NCBI GenBank assembly: GCA_004193595.1
Contig: RPGQ01000015.1
Coordinates: 62,001-126,000, forward strand
Direction of reading: 5' to 3'
From: Desulfobacteraceae bacterium Eth-SRB2
GTDB taxonomy: Bacteria; Desulfobacterota; Desulfobacteria; Desulfobacterales; UBA11574
Length of the DNA stretch: 64,000 nucleotides
The position numbers were made by a program, and so were the translations under genes. Below the pieces are notes generated by a model. That model made no database searches. It was not told the DNA's origin and saw nothing but the letters and a program-made list of their open reading frames with translations. Positions 28,517 to 38,181 of this stretch are shown piece by piece. Each line of letters begins with the position of its first letter. Positions within the stretch are counted from its first letter, which is position 1.

Positions 28517-31147
28517 CTATAAACGACTTCCCACCACCTCATAAACCTTTTCAAGAGCCCGATCCAGATTTTCCGGTTGGGTTCCGCCGGCCTGTGCCAT
28601 ATCCGGCCTGCCCCCGCCGCCGCCGCCCACAACGGATGCGACCTCCTTAACAATTTTCCCAGCATGAAATCGGTCGGTTAAATCTTTGGTAACCACAACG
28701 ATCAAAAGCGCTTTGGAATCGGCAGAGCTACCGAGAACAACGATACCGGTTTTTATCTTCTCTTTAAACCTGTCCGCCAAATCTCTCAATTCAGCCGGCG
28801 TGCCGGCAGTGACCTTTTTAGCCAGTACTTTGATATCGTTAATGGATTTAATATCTTTCTCGGTCCAGTCTGCCGACCGCATCGCAATATTTGCTTTTAA
28901 TTGTTCCAGTTCTTTTTCCAGGGATTTCTGAACAGACAATATTTTCTTAATTCTCCCGGGAACCGCTTCAGGATTTTCTTTAAGCAACCTGGCGGAGTCA
29001 TTTATAATCTTTGAGTCTTTTTGAATATATTCGACGGCGGCCGCGCCGGTCAGCGCCTCAATACGCCGTATCCCTGAAGCCACACTCGATTCCCCGGTAA
29101 TTTTAAATAAGCCGATGTTACCGGTCATATCCGTATGTGTCCCGCCGCAAAGCTCTTTGCTGAAGTCGTTCATGGAAATGACCCTGACACGGTCACCGTA
29201 TTTTTCCTCAAAGAGCGCTGTGGCATCTGTTTTGAACGCTTCTTCCGCATCCATCTCAACCATCCGGACAGGTATATTTTGACGTATCTTTTGGTTCACC
29301 AGGGTTTCAATTTTATCTAAAGTTTCCGGATCGGTTTGGGAGAAATGGGTAAAATCGAAACGGAGTCTGTCCGGCGCCACCAGGGAACCGGCCTGTTTGA
29401 CATGATCACCCAGTATTTTTCGCAGGGCAAAATGAAGTATATGGGTGCCCGTGTGATTGCATCTTGTAGCATCACGCTGAGACTTATCAACGGTAAGGGT
29501 TACGATTTCCCCTTTTTCAATACGTCCTGAAATGATTTTACCTTTGTGGATAATAAGACCCGTGGGATCCTTGATGGTGTCTGAAATTTCCATATCAAGA
29601 TCATTACCGGTAATCTTTCCGGTATCCCCGGCCTGCCCACCGGCTTCACCATAAAAAGGCGTGACTTCCACCACCACCTCAACCGTTTGACCTTTAGCCG
29701 CCGACCGAGTCTCCCGGCCGTCCTCTACCAGTACCAGCACCTTTGACTCACAGGATATCTTATCGTAACCCACAAACTCCGGCATTACGCCTGCGGCCGA
29801 GAGGTTTTTATAAGCATCACTGATTTCAGCAAATGTGGCCACGGATCTCGACCGTTTACGCTGCGCTTCCATATATTCTTCAAAACCTTCCATATCCAGT
29901 GACAATTCTTCATCTCTAACCACATCTTGGACAATATCAACCGGAAATCCAAACGTGTCATAAAGCTTAAATATTAAATCACCCGACACTCGGGTTTGAC
30001 CTTTGGCCTTTAGATCGGCAAGACCGTCGTTTAAAATTTTAAGCCCATGATCCAGTGTTTCTGAAAATCGGATTTCTTCGTTTTTAATGACATTGGTGAT
30101 AAAAGCCGCAGCCTCGGAAAGATCGGGATATTCGGGTTTCATGATATCAAAAACGACACGGGCAGTTTCATGAAGAAAGGGACGTGTCAGGCCGATATTA
30201 CGCCCGTATCGGATCGCTCTTCGCATAATACGGCGCAGCACATATCCTCTGCCTTCATTGGAAGGAAGGACTCCGTCACCAATTAAAAATGCCGCGGCCC
30301 TGCTGTGATCGGCAATGACTTTCATAGCCACATCCGCTTCACGAGACTCTCCAATCCGCTTTTCAGAAAGATCCTCCACCTTGTTCATGACCGGCAGAAT
30401 CAGATCGATCTCATAATTTGTCGGCACATCCTGTATGATGGAAACCAGTCTTTCCAGCCCAAGCCCGGTATCAATGCTCGGTTTTGGAAGGGGGGTCAGC
30501 TTGCCGGAAACATCCCGGTCGAACTGCATGAAAACCAGATTCCATATCTCCAAGAAACGATCACAATCACATCCCACCTTGCAATCCGGCTTTCCGCAGC
30601 CAAATTCCTCTCCCCGGTCCATATGAATTTCACTGCAGGGACCGCACGGACCCGTATCCCCCATGGCCCAGAAGTTGTCCTCTTCGCCGAACCTTAAAAT
30701 CCGGTTTTCCGGCACACCGATATTTCTGTTCCAAAGTTTATGGGCTTCATCGTCATCAAGATAAATCGAAACCCATAGCTTGTCTTCCGGCAGTCCATAA
30801 CCATTGGTCAACAGATCCCAGCCGAAATCTATGGCCTTTTCCTTGAAATAATCTCCGAATGAAAAGTTACCCAACATCTCGAAAAATGTATGGTGCCTTG
30901 CCGTATAACCGACATTTTCCAGATCGTTATGCTTTCCTCCGGCCCGCACGCATTTTTGGGAGGTTACCGCCCTTTCATAGCCTCTCTTTTCCTCTCCAAG
31001 AAAAGCGCGCTTAAATTGGACCATACCTGCATTGACAAATAGCAAAGTCGGGTCATCGGAAGGAACAAGAGATGAGCTTCTTACAATCCGGTGATTATGT
31101 TTTTCAAAATAATCAAGAAATTTCCTGCGAATTTCATTTCCTGTCAT
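28517..31147 (-). CDS. alaS: Alanyl-tRNA synthetase
   Basis: The full-length 876-residue enzyme contains the class II core (NAGMVQFKRAFLGEEKR, TARHHTFFEMLGNFSFGDYF), the editing domain with HTGTHILH and CGGTHTDMTG zinc/editing motifs, and the C-terminal DHHA1-like Gly-rich module near GGGGGGRPDMAQAGG. It charges tRNA-Ala and clears mischarged Ser and Gly. The start codon lies 13 bp after the recA stop, so the two are probably one transcript. recX, often between recA and alaS, is absent. Confidence 0.97.
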   Translation of the reverse strand: MTGNEIRRKFLDYFEKHNHRIVRSSSLVPSDDPTLLFVNAGMVQFKRAFLGEEKRGYERAVTSQKCVRAGGKHNDLENVGYTARHHTFFEMLGNFSFGDYFKEKAIDFGWDLLTNGYGLPEDKLWVSIYLDDDEAHKLWNRNIGVPENRILRFGEEDNFWAMGDTGPCGPCSEIHMDRGEEFGCGKPDCKVGCDCDRFLEIWNLVFMQFDRDVSGKLTPLPKPSIDTGLGLERLVSIIQDVPTNYEIDLILPVMNKVEDLSEKRIGESREADVAMKVIADHSRAAAFLIGDGVLPSNEGRGYVLRRIMRRAIRYGRNIGLTRPFLHETARVVFDIMKPEYPDLSEAAAFITNVIKNEEIRFSETLDHGLKILNDGLADLKAKGQTRVSGDLIFKLYDTFGFPVDIVQDVVRDEELSLDMEGFEEYMEAQRKRSRSVATFAEISDAYKNLSAAGVMPEFVGYDKISCESKVLVLVEDGRETRSAAKGQTVEVVVEVTPFYGEAGGQAGDTGKITGNDLDMEISDTIKDPTGLIIHKGKIISGRIEKGEIVTLTVDKSQRDATRCNHTGTHILHFALRKILGDHVKQAGSLVAPDRLRFDFTHFSQTDPETLDKIETLVNQKIRQNIPVRMVEMDAEEAFKTDATALFEEKYGDRVRVISMNDFSKELCGGTHTDMTGNIGLFKITGESSVASGIRRIEALTGAAAVEYIQKDSKIINDSARLLKENPEAVPGRIKKILSVQKSLEKELEQLKANIAMRSADWTEKDIKSINDIKVLAKKVTAGTPAELRDLADRFKEKIKTGIVVLGSSADSKALLIVVVTKDLTDRFHAGKIVKEVASVVGGGGGGRPDMAQAGGTQPENLDRALEKVYEVVGSRL

Positions 31148-31160
31148 AAATCACTCCATT

Positions 31161-32210
31161 TTAGGCTTGAGGGGTTTTCGGTGATGAATCATCCCGAGCC
31201 TCTTTATTCTTGTCTTTTGAAAAGCCCAAAGCTTCTTTGGTTCTTATTAATGCTGAATTGTAAATATCCGGATTATTATCTAAAAATTTTTTTACGTTTT
31301 GGCGTCCCTGTCCGATTCGCTCCCCATCATATGAATACCAGGAACCGCTTTTATCTATAACTCCGGCGGCCACGCCTGTGTCGATAAGATCGCCGAATTG
31401 TGATATGCCGTGACCGTACATGATATCGAATTCAGCATCAGTAAACGGCGGCGCCATCTTGTTTTTAACAACGCGCACTCGGGTCCGGTTCCCTACAACC
31501 TCCTGCCCATCCTTGATCTGTCCGATCCGCCGGATATCGAGCCGGACTGAAGAATAGAACTTCAGCGCATTGCCTCCGGTTGTGGTTTCGGGATTGCCGA
31601 ATACCACGCCGATTTTCATACGGATCTGGTTAATGAAAATAACCGACGTCATTGTTTTGCTGATGGTGCCGGTTAGCTTTCTCAGTGCCTGGGACATGAG
31701 CCTGGCCTGAAGTCCCATGTGGGAATCTCCCATCTCTCCTTCTATTTCCGCCCTTGGAACCAGTGCGGCAACCGAGTCTATTACAACAATATCTATTGCA
31801 CCGCTTCTGACCAGCATATCCGTAATTTCCAGAGCCTGTTCCCCGGTATCCGGCTGAGCCACCAGAAGTTCGTCACAATTAACACCGAGCTTTTTTGCAT
31901 ACGAAATATCCAGAGCATGCTCTGCATCAACAAATGCCACAATGCCGCCCTGTTTCTGAGCCTCGGAAACCGCATGCAGTGCAAGGGTGGTTTTCCCTGA
32001 AGATTCCGGACCGAAAATTTCAATAACCCTTCCTCTCGGGAGTCCCCCAACACCCAATGCTTTATCAAGAGCAAGGGAGCCGGTTGATATCACCGGCACA
32101 TCGACAATAGGGCTACCCCCCAGTTTCATTATAGACCCTTTGCCAAACTGTCGTTCTATCTGCATCATGGCGGTTTCCACCGCTTTTTCCTTGTCCGGAG
32201 ATATGCTCAT
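31161..32210 (-). CDS. recA: Recombinase RecA
   Basis: The 349-residue RecA has Walker A in [15 protein letters not shown], the Walker B strand [12 protein letters not shown], loop L1 [14 protein letters not shown] and loop L2 with [20 protein letters not shown]. It forms filaments on single-stranded DNA, drives strand exchange and triggers LexA cleavage. An acidic/polar C-terminal tail is present. No obvious LexA box was identified upstream. GGAGGAG precedes the ATG. Confidence 0.98.
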   Translation of the reverse strand: MSISPDKEKAVETAMMQIERQFGKGSIMKLGGSPIVDVPVISTGSLALDKALGVGGLPRGRVIEIFGPESSGKTTLALHAVSEAQKQGGIVAFVDAEHALDISYAKKLGVNCDELLVAQPDTGEQALEITDMLVRSGAIDIVVIDSVAALVPRAEIEGEMGDSHMGLQARLMSQALRKLTGTISKTMTSVIFINQIRMKIGVVFGNPETTTGGNALKFYSSVRLDIRRIGQIKDGQEVVGNRTRVRVVKNKMAPPFTDAEFDIMYGHGISQFGDLIDTGVAAGVIDKSGSWYSYDGERIGQGRQNVKKFLDNNPDIYNSALIRTKEALGFSKDKNKEARDDSSPKTPQA

Positions 32211-32276
32211 GATCTCCTCCTTATCGACCGATATATGGTAGTCAATTTAATTTTTCCATACATAATTTATCTGTAT

Positions 32277-32858
32277 TTATAAAGTCGAAACCATCAAATG
32301 TGCCTCTGAAAGTTTCGTATAAACAGCTCCTTTGGGTTTCAGTTCACTTTCAAACAAAATGATCCTGTCGGCAAAAAAATGTTCGGATTCAAATTTAGTA
32401 AATTCTTTCAATACGTCATGTAATCTTTTTGGATCGATTTTATCCTTTATCCTTCCCAGCGTAAGATGACCTTTAAACGGTCTCTTCTCTTTTGGGAAAC
32501 CCATTGTCTCTAATGTTTTATCCAGCGTTTTTTGCAGTTCGGTTAGCAAATCGAGTTGTTTTGAAATACCCAACCATAACACACGGGGCCGTTTTATACT
32601 CGGGAAAACACCGATTCCTTTTACCGAAAGCGATATGGAATGATAGCCTGTAACCGATTCAGAAATAGCCTTTGCGACTTTTTCCGTATCTGCCTTTTTG
32701 ATGTCGCCTAAAAATTTTAAGGTAAGATGAATGTTTTCCGAACGGACCCATCGGATCTTAAGCCCATAAGATTTTATTTTTTCCTGAACCTTGCCGATAG
32801 TGTAAATTATTTTTTCCGGAAGCTCAATAGCTATAAACGTTCGTATGGTATTTGACAT
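32277..32858 (-). CDS. thpR: RNA 2',3'-cyclic phosphodiesterase (2H family)
   Basis: The two catalytic HxTL motifs of the 2H phosphoesterase fold are HLTLKFLG (about residues 45-52) and HLTLGRIK (about 130-137), in the standard 193-residue layout with N-terminal RTFIAIELPE. ThpR opens 2',3'-cyclic phosphates on RNA; it was first described as a 2'-5' RNA ligase. It lies 66 bp upstream of recA on the same strand and is likely in the same transcript. Confidence 0.93.
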   Translation of the reverse strand: MSNTIRTFIAIELPEKIIYTIGKVQEKIKSYGLKIRWVRSENIHLTLKFLGDIKKADTEKVAKAISESVTGYHSISLSVKGIGVFPSIKRPRVLWLGISKQLDLLTELQKTLDKTLETMGFPKEKRPFKGHLTLGRIKDKIDPKRLHDVLKEFTKFESEHFFADRIILFESELKPKGAVYTKLSEAHLMVSTL

Positions 32859-32949
32859 AGGAAATTGAATATTTACAATTAAATATTGAATATTGCATCA
32901 GCCATTAGTTTTCATTTTAAATTGTAAGAACTAACTTCTCATCAAATTA

Positions 32950-32993
32950 TGGAGGTCAATATCATCAATTAATACACCAGAACTTTTCGAAAT
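32950..32993. repeat. 46-bp dispersed segment, copy 2
   Basis: It matches 16231-16276, including the unbroken TTAATACACCAGAACTT. It lies in the 240-bp gap upstream of thpR that otherwise shows nothing. Confidence 0.5.
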
Positions 32994-33100
32994 GTCACGT
33001 AAAAATTCCTTAATTCTTCAATTTTCAATTGAAAATCTTCAATCAAATCATGTCTAAGAAATGAAACCGTAATTTTTTACAAAAAATACGAAATTCATTG

Positions 33101-34276
33101 CTAAGCGGGTAAGGTAAACTGCGGTTCCCCGATAAGGAATTTCCCTTCAAAAATCCACTTTTTCAACATTTCGGCAACTTCTCGTGCCCTTACCATACTC
33201 GATAGCGGAACCGCCGGTATTTTCCCGCCCCTGAATCCGATATGACCGCTTTTTAGTTCTGCGTAACTCACCTGGCCATAACTCTTTGAAATACCATTCG
33301 GGTAATCATGACCATAATCGACGATCTGGGTAAATAATTCCTCATCTGAAACCGCCGTATACTGAACAATCTCTTCGTTCAATATGGGTATGGGAATACC
33401 CAAGCCCACGGCAAGAGAACATCCATAGCCCTGAATACTGACTCCCATCAACCATTTGGGACTCATCTTTTTAAGATCTCCCATGACCCACAAAGTGCCT
33501 GCCGGACCCACGGGAATACCCTTTTTTGTTCTTTTTACCGAAGGGTTGTGCTGGGTGCCGTGCCAGGTGACATATCCTGTTGATCCACCCAGAAAAATAC
33601 GGGTACCCAGCCCGATTGTCTTATAATAAGGATCATTGAAAAGCGGGCTGAGCTGTCCGCTCGAGCAGTAATTTGCATTGGCTGCTTTGGGTTTCAATGT
33701 GCCCATGTATGTATAAACTGTTTTCTGGGTAAGATTTATGGCACAATTATAATTTTGATATCCGTTTCTGGGATTACATAAAGTGGCATGGGGAAGTTTG
33801 CGAAGTAAAATTTCCTTTTCGATCATCCGGCCTGGATAACAGTCTGTACCATAAGCTGTTGCCTTTAAATGCACTTTTTTCCCTGCCACTAGATCCTGAA
33901 TGACATGACCGCCGCCATATTTGAATTCACCGGGATAGACCTTGTTTAACGGATCGTCCTCACACGGCTCTGCGGCCCCGATATAGCAATCCACCGCGGC
34001 CACTCCCGCATATGCAGAAACATTGTTCAACCATACTTTGGCAGCTTTTATTGTAGGAACTGAATGTCCGAAATTAATAAACGCCCCGGATGAACACATG
34101 GGGGCAAAAGTGCCTGTAGTCACAACGTCTACACGCCTTGCAGCCTCAACAGGTCCTTCATCCCTAACGATATCGATGATCTCATCGGCGGTAACCACAA
34201 CAACTTCTCCGGACCTGATTCTTTTATTTATCTCCTGGTATGTCTTGTTTATTTTATATTTTTTCATTGCTGACAT
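33101..34276 (-). CDS. Homocysteine biosynthesis protein, DUF39 family
   Basis: The 391-residue protein matches the DUF39 family: an N-terminal KTYQEINKRIRSGEVVVVTA, TTGTFAPMCSSGAFINFGH, the Cys-containing YIGAAEPCEDDP, YCSSGQLSPLFNDP and the glycine-rich FLGGSTGYVTWHGTQHNP. In methanogens and some sulphate reducers DUF39 proteins convert aspartate semialdehyde plus sulphide to homocysteine, replacing the homoserine route. The usual ferredoxin-like NIL partner is not adjacent here. Presence fits a sulphide-producing anaerobe. The M23 peptidase ends 12 bp upstream on the same strand. Confidence 0.9.
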   Translation of the reverse strand: MSAMKKYKINKTYQEINKRIRSGEVVVVTADEIIDIVRDEGPVEAARRVDVVTTGTFAPMCSSGAFINFGHSVPTIKAAKVWLNNVSAYAGVAAVDCYIGAAEPCEDDPLNKVYPGEFKYGGGHVIQDLVAGKKVHLKATAYGTDCYPGRMIEKEILLRKLPHATLCNPRNGYQNYNCAINLTQKTVYTYMGTLKPKAANANYCSSGQLSPLFNDPYYKTIGLGTRIFLGGSTGYVTWHGTQHNPSVKRTKKGIPVGPAGTLWVMGDLKKMSPKWLMGVSIQGYGCSLAVGLGIPIPILNEEIVQYTAVSDEELFTQIVDYGHDYPNGISKSYGQVSYAELKSGHIGFRGGKIPAVPLSSMVRAREVAEMLKKWIFEGKFLIGEPQFTLPA

Positions 34277-34287
34277 ATGCCTTTAAC

Positions 34288-35664
34288 CTAATTATTAGAC
34301 TTTACCGTATTAATCTTGCCTGAGATATTGTTTTTTATCCAGGATCCATCCCACCATTCAACCGGATTGACAAAAGTGTTATGAACGAGCATTCCGAAAT
34401 GCAGATGATCTCCTCCTGCAAGTCCCGTAGTTCCGGTACGGCCTATTATCTTACCCTTGGACACCATCTGTTGCTTTTTTACATTAAAATCGCTTAAATG
34501 TGAATACATGCTAAACAGCCCAAAGCCATGGTCAATGATTACCGTTTTTCCGTAAATACCCATGGTCTCAGCAAAGGCAACCTTTCCGGTGTTGGATGCA
34601 GAAACCGGTGAGTGTGCAACCGAAGCCAAATCAACGCCCATATGGATCTGCCGGTCAATGATATGACCTTTATATCTATATCTACGATGGTCGGCAAAAC
34701 CGGCTTTTCTGGCTGACTTTGGGAGCCTTAGGAATGTACCTTTCCAGTATAACTTTTTATCAGTATTTTCAACGATACTTAATAATTGTTTATAGTTATC
34801 ATGACGAACTTCGTTGTTAACTTTAAGAAATTTCTCGACCAAAGGTGTCTTGGAATCGGGAGAAATATCAACATCAAATTCCGGCATCTTCCAGTTAAGA
34901 AACCTGTCGGAAATTTCGAGTAAATCCTTTTTAAAAACCTTTCCTTTAATATAATGAGGGAAACCCGCTCTGGAGCTGTTACCGGCAAAATCGGTTGCAT
35001 TAACAAAAATTTTGGTTCCCGGGCCCTGCTTATAATCAAGAGCAAAAAAGGCTATCGACATATTATCATCTTTGAAATATCCCGGATATCCCGGGAAAAA
35101 GTTTTTCCCCACAAAGACTCCGCTTTTTGGGCACTTTTCAGACACCCTGTAAATAACAAGACCTGCTCCCCCCTGGCTTACATTGTGGGCTCTGCTAAGG
35201 ATACCCACCTCAGGAGGCTTTGTATCTATTATCACATCCTTTTCCAAATAGGCTGTGTTTCCGTGTAACCATCTGCGCCATGAATAATCCCTTGCAACCA
35301 TACGCAAAATCGCTTTGCCGTCGGTTATTCCTATTTTCACCGGCTCAATCACGATTTTAAAAGACTCCCGGTGTATAATGCCGCCGCGGATAAGGCCTGC
35401 AAACGGCAAATCCTTTTCAAATAAAACAACCTCCTTGCCGTCTTTAACCAGTCCGATCCATATCCTTCGAACGCCGCTCTTTGCATCAGACACGGAAAGA
35501 GTAAGCTCCTGGGTCTTGCCGATGGATGGGGATGGAAGTTCCACCGTAATCGATGGTTTTTCTCCTTCGAGCCTTACCACCAATATCCAGGCAACCGGTA
35601 ATATAACAATAAAGCAAACCAGAACGATCAGCCGCGACTTAATGTTTTTCTTCTTATTTTTCAA
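34288..35664 (-). CDS. Membrane-anchored M23 (LytM-type) metallopeptidase
   Basis: One N-terminal membrane helix (LIVLVCFIVILPVAWILVV) is followed by a beta-rich region of about 270 residues with Ig-like strands. The C-terminal M23 domain (about 330-435) has the zinc ligands HMGVD and HLHFGM. Such enzymes cut peptidoglycan crosslinks in the periplasm during growth or division. The ligands are present, so catalysis is plausible rather than the inactive EnvC/NlpD type. It is co-directional with the DUF39 gene and divergent from the Lpt operon. Confidence 0.9.
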   Translation of the reverse strand: MKNKKKNIKSRLIVLVCFIVILPVAWILVVRLEGEKPSITVELPSPSIGKTQELTLSVSDAKSGVRRIWIGLVKDGKEVVLFEKDLPFAGLIRGGIIHRESFKIVIEPVKIGITDGKAILRMVARDYSWRRWLHGNTAYLEKDVIIDTKPPEVGILSRAHNVSQGGAGLVIYRVSEKCPKSGVFVGKNFFPGYPGYFKDDNMSIAFFALDYKQGPGTKIFVNATDFAGNSSRAGFPHYIKGKVFKKDLLEISDRFLNWKMPEFDVDISPDSKTPLVEKFLKVNNEVRHDNYKQLLSIVENTDKKLYWKGTFLRLPKSARKAGFADHRRYRYKGHIIDRQIHMGVDLASVAHSPVSASNTGKVAFAETMGIYGKTVIIDHGFGLFSMYSHLSDFNVKKQQMVSKGKIIGRTGTTGLAGGDHLHFGMLVHNTFVNPVEWWDGSWIKNNISGKINTVKSNN

Positions 35665-35855
35665 TAGGTTACAATCCGCCTTCCTTGTTTTTTAAATTAG
35701 TGATATTAACAGCAAAAATATTGGTAATCAAGGACTGTTTTTCCTTTTTTCGTTTCTTGACTTTTAACCATGTGCAAGATAAAATTATTTCGGATGTTCA
35801 CAGGATAAATCAAATTGCCGACGCGGCCCAGGTATTATTTGAATAAGCTAAAAAT

Positions 35856-36308
35856 GTGATTCTTGACCTTGACGGCGTTCTCACCGACGATGGCATTATT
35901 TACAATGATAACGGGGTGGAGACCAAGATCTTTAATGTAAAGGATGGAGTCGGTATAAGACTCTTTATGAAAGCGGCGATCAACCTGTGTATCGCAACCG
36001 GCAGACCATCGAATGCTCTTTATAACCGCTGTAAGAATCTTGGCATTAAACATATTTTCGACGGTCTTGGTGATAAGGCCGCCACCCTCGATTTAATTTT
36101 AGACCGGATCGGTATATCGGCTGAACAAGTTGCATTGATGAAAAAGGTTGGGCTTTCCATTGCTCTAGCCGATGCTCATAAAACTGTACTTAAAAATGCC
36201 GATATGGTAACATTGGTAAAAGGCGGAAACGGGGCTGTGAGAGAAGCCTGTAAAACCATATCGAAAGCTCAAGGGCTTTGGGAAAACATTCTGGAGCGTT
36301 TTTTATAA
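35856..36308 (+). pseudogene. kdsC: Decayed KDO-8-phosphate phosphatase (KdsC)
   Basis: KdsC removes phosphate from KDO-8-P for LPS core synthesis and commonly heads the lptC-lptA-lptB cluster, as here. HAD motif I (LDLDGVLTDDG), motif II (IATGR) and the tail GGNGAVREACK are clear. The GTG at 35856 begins directly in strand 1. Codons upstream continue in frame to a GTG at 35772 with KdsC-like spacing, but a TAA at 35844-35846 interrupts them. Motif IV, normally AYxGDDLxDxPVM, is missing: the sequence jumps from EQVAL to MKKVGLSIALADAH, a loss of about ten residues including the metal-binding Asp pair. Catalysis is very unlikely. The stop overlaps the lptC start. Confidence 0.8.
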
Positions 36309-36892
36309 TGCCGTTTGTAAAGGACCATAACCACAAAAAACTAAAACTGATTCTACTCTCGGTCATTTTCGTTGGATTAGGCGTTACCCTGGCTGTTTTT
36401 ATAAGCCATCGACGTATGTTAGGAAAAGAGAAGAATATTGTTTCAGACATACGGAACAACGCAAACATTTCAATAGGCAAAGCTCATCAAACGGCGACCA
36501 GAAACGGAATAAAGGAATGGAATCTTGACGCAGCTTCAGTAAATTATATGGTTAAAAAAAACCAGGCAATTTTTCAGAATTTGTCCATTACGTTTTATCT
36601 TAAAAATAAAACCCAAGTTTACCTGACAGCGAATAAAGGAATTTTAAAAATAGATTCAAACGACATGGAAATTTTGGGCAATGTTGTGATAAAAAATTCA
36701 ACATACCGTTTAAAAACCGAAAATTTATTTTACAGGCACAACCAACGAATAATTTTCTCAAACGTTCCTGTTAAAGTATCCGGAGCCGCCTTTAATCTTG
36801 TTGCTAATTCTATGTCTTTGAATTTGAATACAAATAAAACCATGTTTGAAGGAAACGTACAAGGGACCCTGCGTGAGATCATTAGACTTTAA
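36308..36892 (+). CDS. lptC: LPS export protein LptC
   Basis: The 194-residue LptC has one N-terminal membrane helix (LILLSVIFVGLGVTLAVFI) and a periplasmic beta-jellyroll that carries LPS from the LptBFG transporter to LptA. Recognisable pieces are EWNLDAASVNYMVKKNQAIF and LTANKGILKIDSNDMEILGN. The ATG is taken at 36308, overlapping the kdsC stop as TAATG, rather than the longer frame from 36278. Similarity is mostly structural, so the call rests on pattern plus position before lptA and lptB. Confidence 0.85.
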   Translation: MPFVKDHNHKKLKLILLSVIFVGLGVTLAVFISHRRMLGKEKNIVSDIRNNANISIGKAHQTATRNGIKEWNLDAASVNYMVKKNQAIFQNLSITFYLKNKTQVYLTANKGILKIDSNDMEILGNVVIKNSTYRLKTENLFYRHNQRIIFSNVPVKVSGAAFNLVANSMSLNLNTNKTMFEGNVQGTLREIIRL

Positions 36893-37457
36893 TAAAAATT
36901 TGTGCCGAATTTTTCTATTCTTTGCTGCAGCATTTATGCTCGTAGCCGGCCCTGTTGCACCCTCTTCAGGGTATGCTGACGAAAAACCGAGTGATACAGA
37001 TACGCATAATCTTGCAAAAGACCAGAAGATCCATATTACAGCTGATAAGCTGATCTCTGACAATGATGGTGATTATGCTGAATTTATTGGGAATGTAAGG
37101 GCAACCCAGGAGGACACCGTTATCACTGCGGACAGGCTCAAGATTTTTTTTAAAGCAAATGCGGGCCATAAGGACACCCCCGCCATTGGAGAGGAATCGA
37201 TTACCAAAATAGTTGCTGACGGGAACGTCAAAATAAATTTCGACAACAGGGTTGCAGTAACCCGGCAGGCCGTATACAATACACAAACTGGGGTTCTTGT
37301 TTTGTCGGGCAACAATTCAAGGATTGTCAGTGGTGACAATTCTATTTCCGGCGAAAAAATAACGATTTATAGAGCTACCGGACGCATTAATGTTGAAAGC
37401 GGCGGCGAGAAACGTGTTGAAGCTGTATTTTATTCAGGTGAAAAGGGTTTGAAATAA
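36873..37457 (+). CDS. lptA: LPS transport periplasmic protein LptA
   Basis: A signal peptide ending at SSGYA-DEK is followed by the OstA/LptA beta-jellyroll: IHITADKLISDNDGDYAEFI, GNVRATQEDTVITADRLKIF and the DGNVKI repeat. LptA bridges the periplasm between LptC and the outer-membrane LptD. The GTG at 36873 is preferred, with AAGGGA upstream and a 20-bp overlap with lptC. A longer frame with TTG at 36846 exists. The lptB gene begins directly after the stop. Confidence 0.88.
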   Translation: MRSLDFNKNLCRIFLFFAAAFMLVAGPVAPSSGYADEKPSDTDTHNLAKDQKIHITADKLISDNDGDYAEFIGNVRATQEDTVITADRLKIFFKANAGHKDTPAIGEESITKIVADGNVKINFDNRVAVTRQAVYNTQTGVLVLSGNNSRIVSGDNSISGEKITIYRATGRINVESGGEKRVEAVFYSGEKGLK

Positions 37458-38180
37458 TTGGCGACATTGTCTCTAAATAAGCTAGTCAAGAGTTATAGTG
37501 GAAGACCGGTTGTAAATTCCGTAAGTCTGAATATCGAGGACAGCAACGTTGTGGGTCTTCTCGGTCCAAACGGCGCAGGCAAAACCACGACTTTTTATAT
37601 GACAATTGGAATAATCAAGGCGGATAAAGGGCAAGTCTTACTAGATGATGAAGATATCACGAACTATCCCATGCACCTGAGAGCACGCAGGGGTGTGGGC
37701 TATCTTCCACAGGAAACTTCGATATTTAGGAAGCTGACTGTAAAACAAAATATCATGGCGATTCTTGAAATTCTGCCCATCTCTAAATCGGAGCAAAAAA
37801 AGCGGACAGATATGTTTCTTGATGAACTCGGAATAAAACATCTCGCAGAGCAAAAGGCAAGCCTGCTCTCCGGCGGGGAACGGCGGCGCCTTGAAATAGC
37901 GCGCTCACTTGCTACGAATCCGTCCTTTATTCTTCTTGATGAGCCCTTTGCGGGTATAGATCCTTTGGCTGTAATCGATATAAAAAAGATCATATGGCAT
38001 CTAAAAAAAAGAGGAATAGGCATTCTCATATCAGATCATAATGTAAGAGAAACACTTGAAGTTTGTGATAAAGCATATATATTAAATGACGGTAAAATAA
38101 TCGAATCCGGCTCACCGCAAAAGATTGCTTCAAGCGAAACCGCCCGCCGGATCTATTTAGGAGACGAGTTTAAATTATAA
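37458..38180 (+). CDS. lptB: LPS export ABC transporter ATPase LptB
   Basis: The 240-residue ATPase has Walker A GLLGPNGAGKTTTFYM, Q-loop YLPQETSIFRKLTV, signature LLSGGERRRLEIARSL, Walker B FILLDEPFAGIDP and switch His in ILISDHNVRETL. LptB powers extraction of LPS by LptFG. The start is TTG, immediately after the lptA stop. LptF and LptG are not in the window. The family match is exact across the gene. Confidence 0.96.
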   Translation: MATLSLNKLVKSYSGRPVVNSVSLNIEDSNVVGLLGPNGAGKTTTFYMTIGIIKADKGQVLLDDEDITNYPMHLRARRGVGYLPQETSIFRKLTVKQNIMAILEILPISKSEQKKRTDMFLDELGIKHLAEQKASLLSGGERRRLEIARSLATNPSFILLDEPFAGIDPLAVIDIKKIIWHLKKRGIGILISDHNVRETLEVCDKAYILNDGKIIESGSPQKIASSETARRIYLGDEFKL

Positions 38181-38181
38181 A

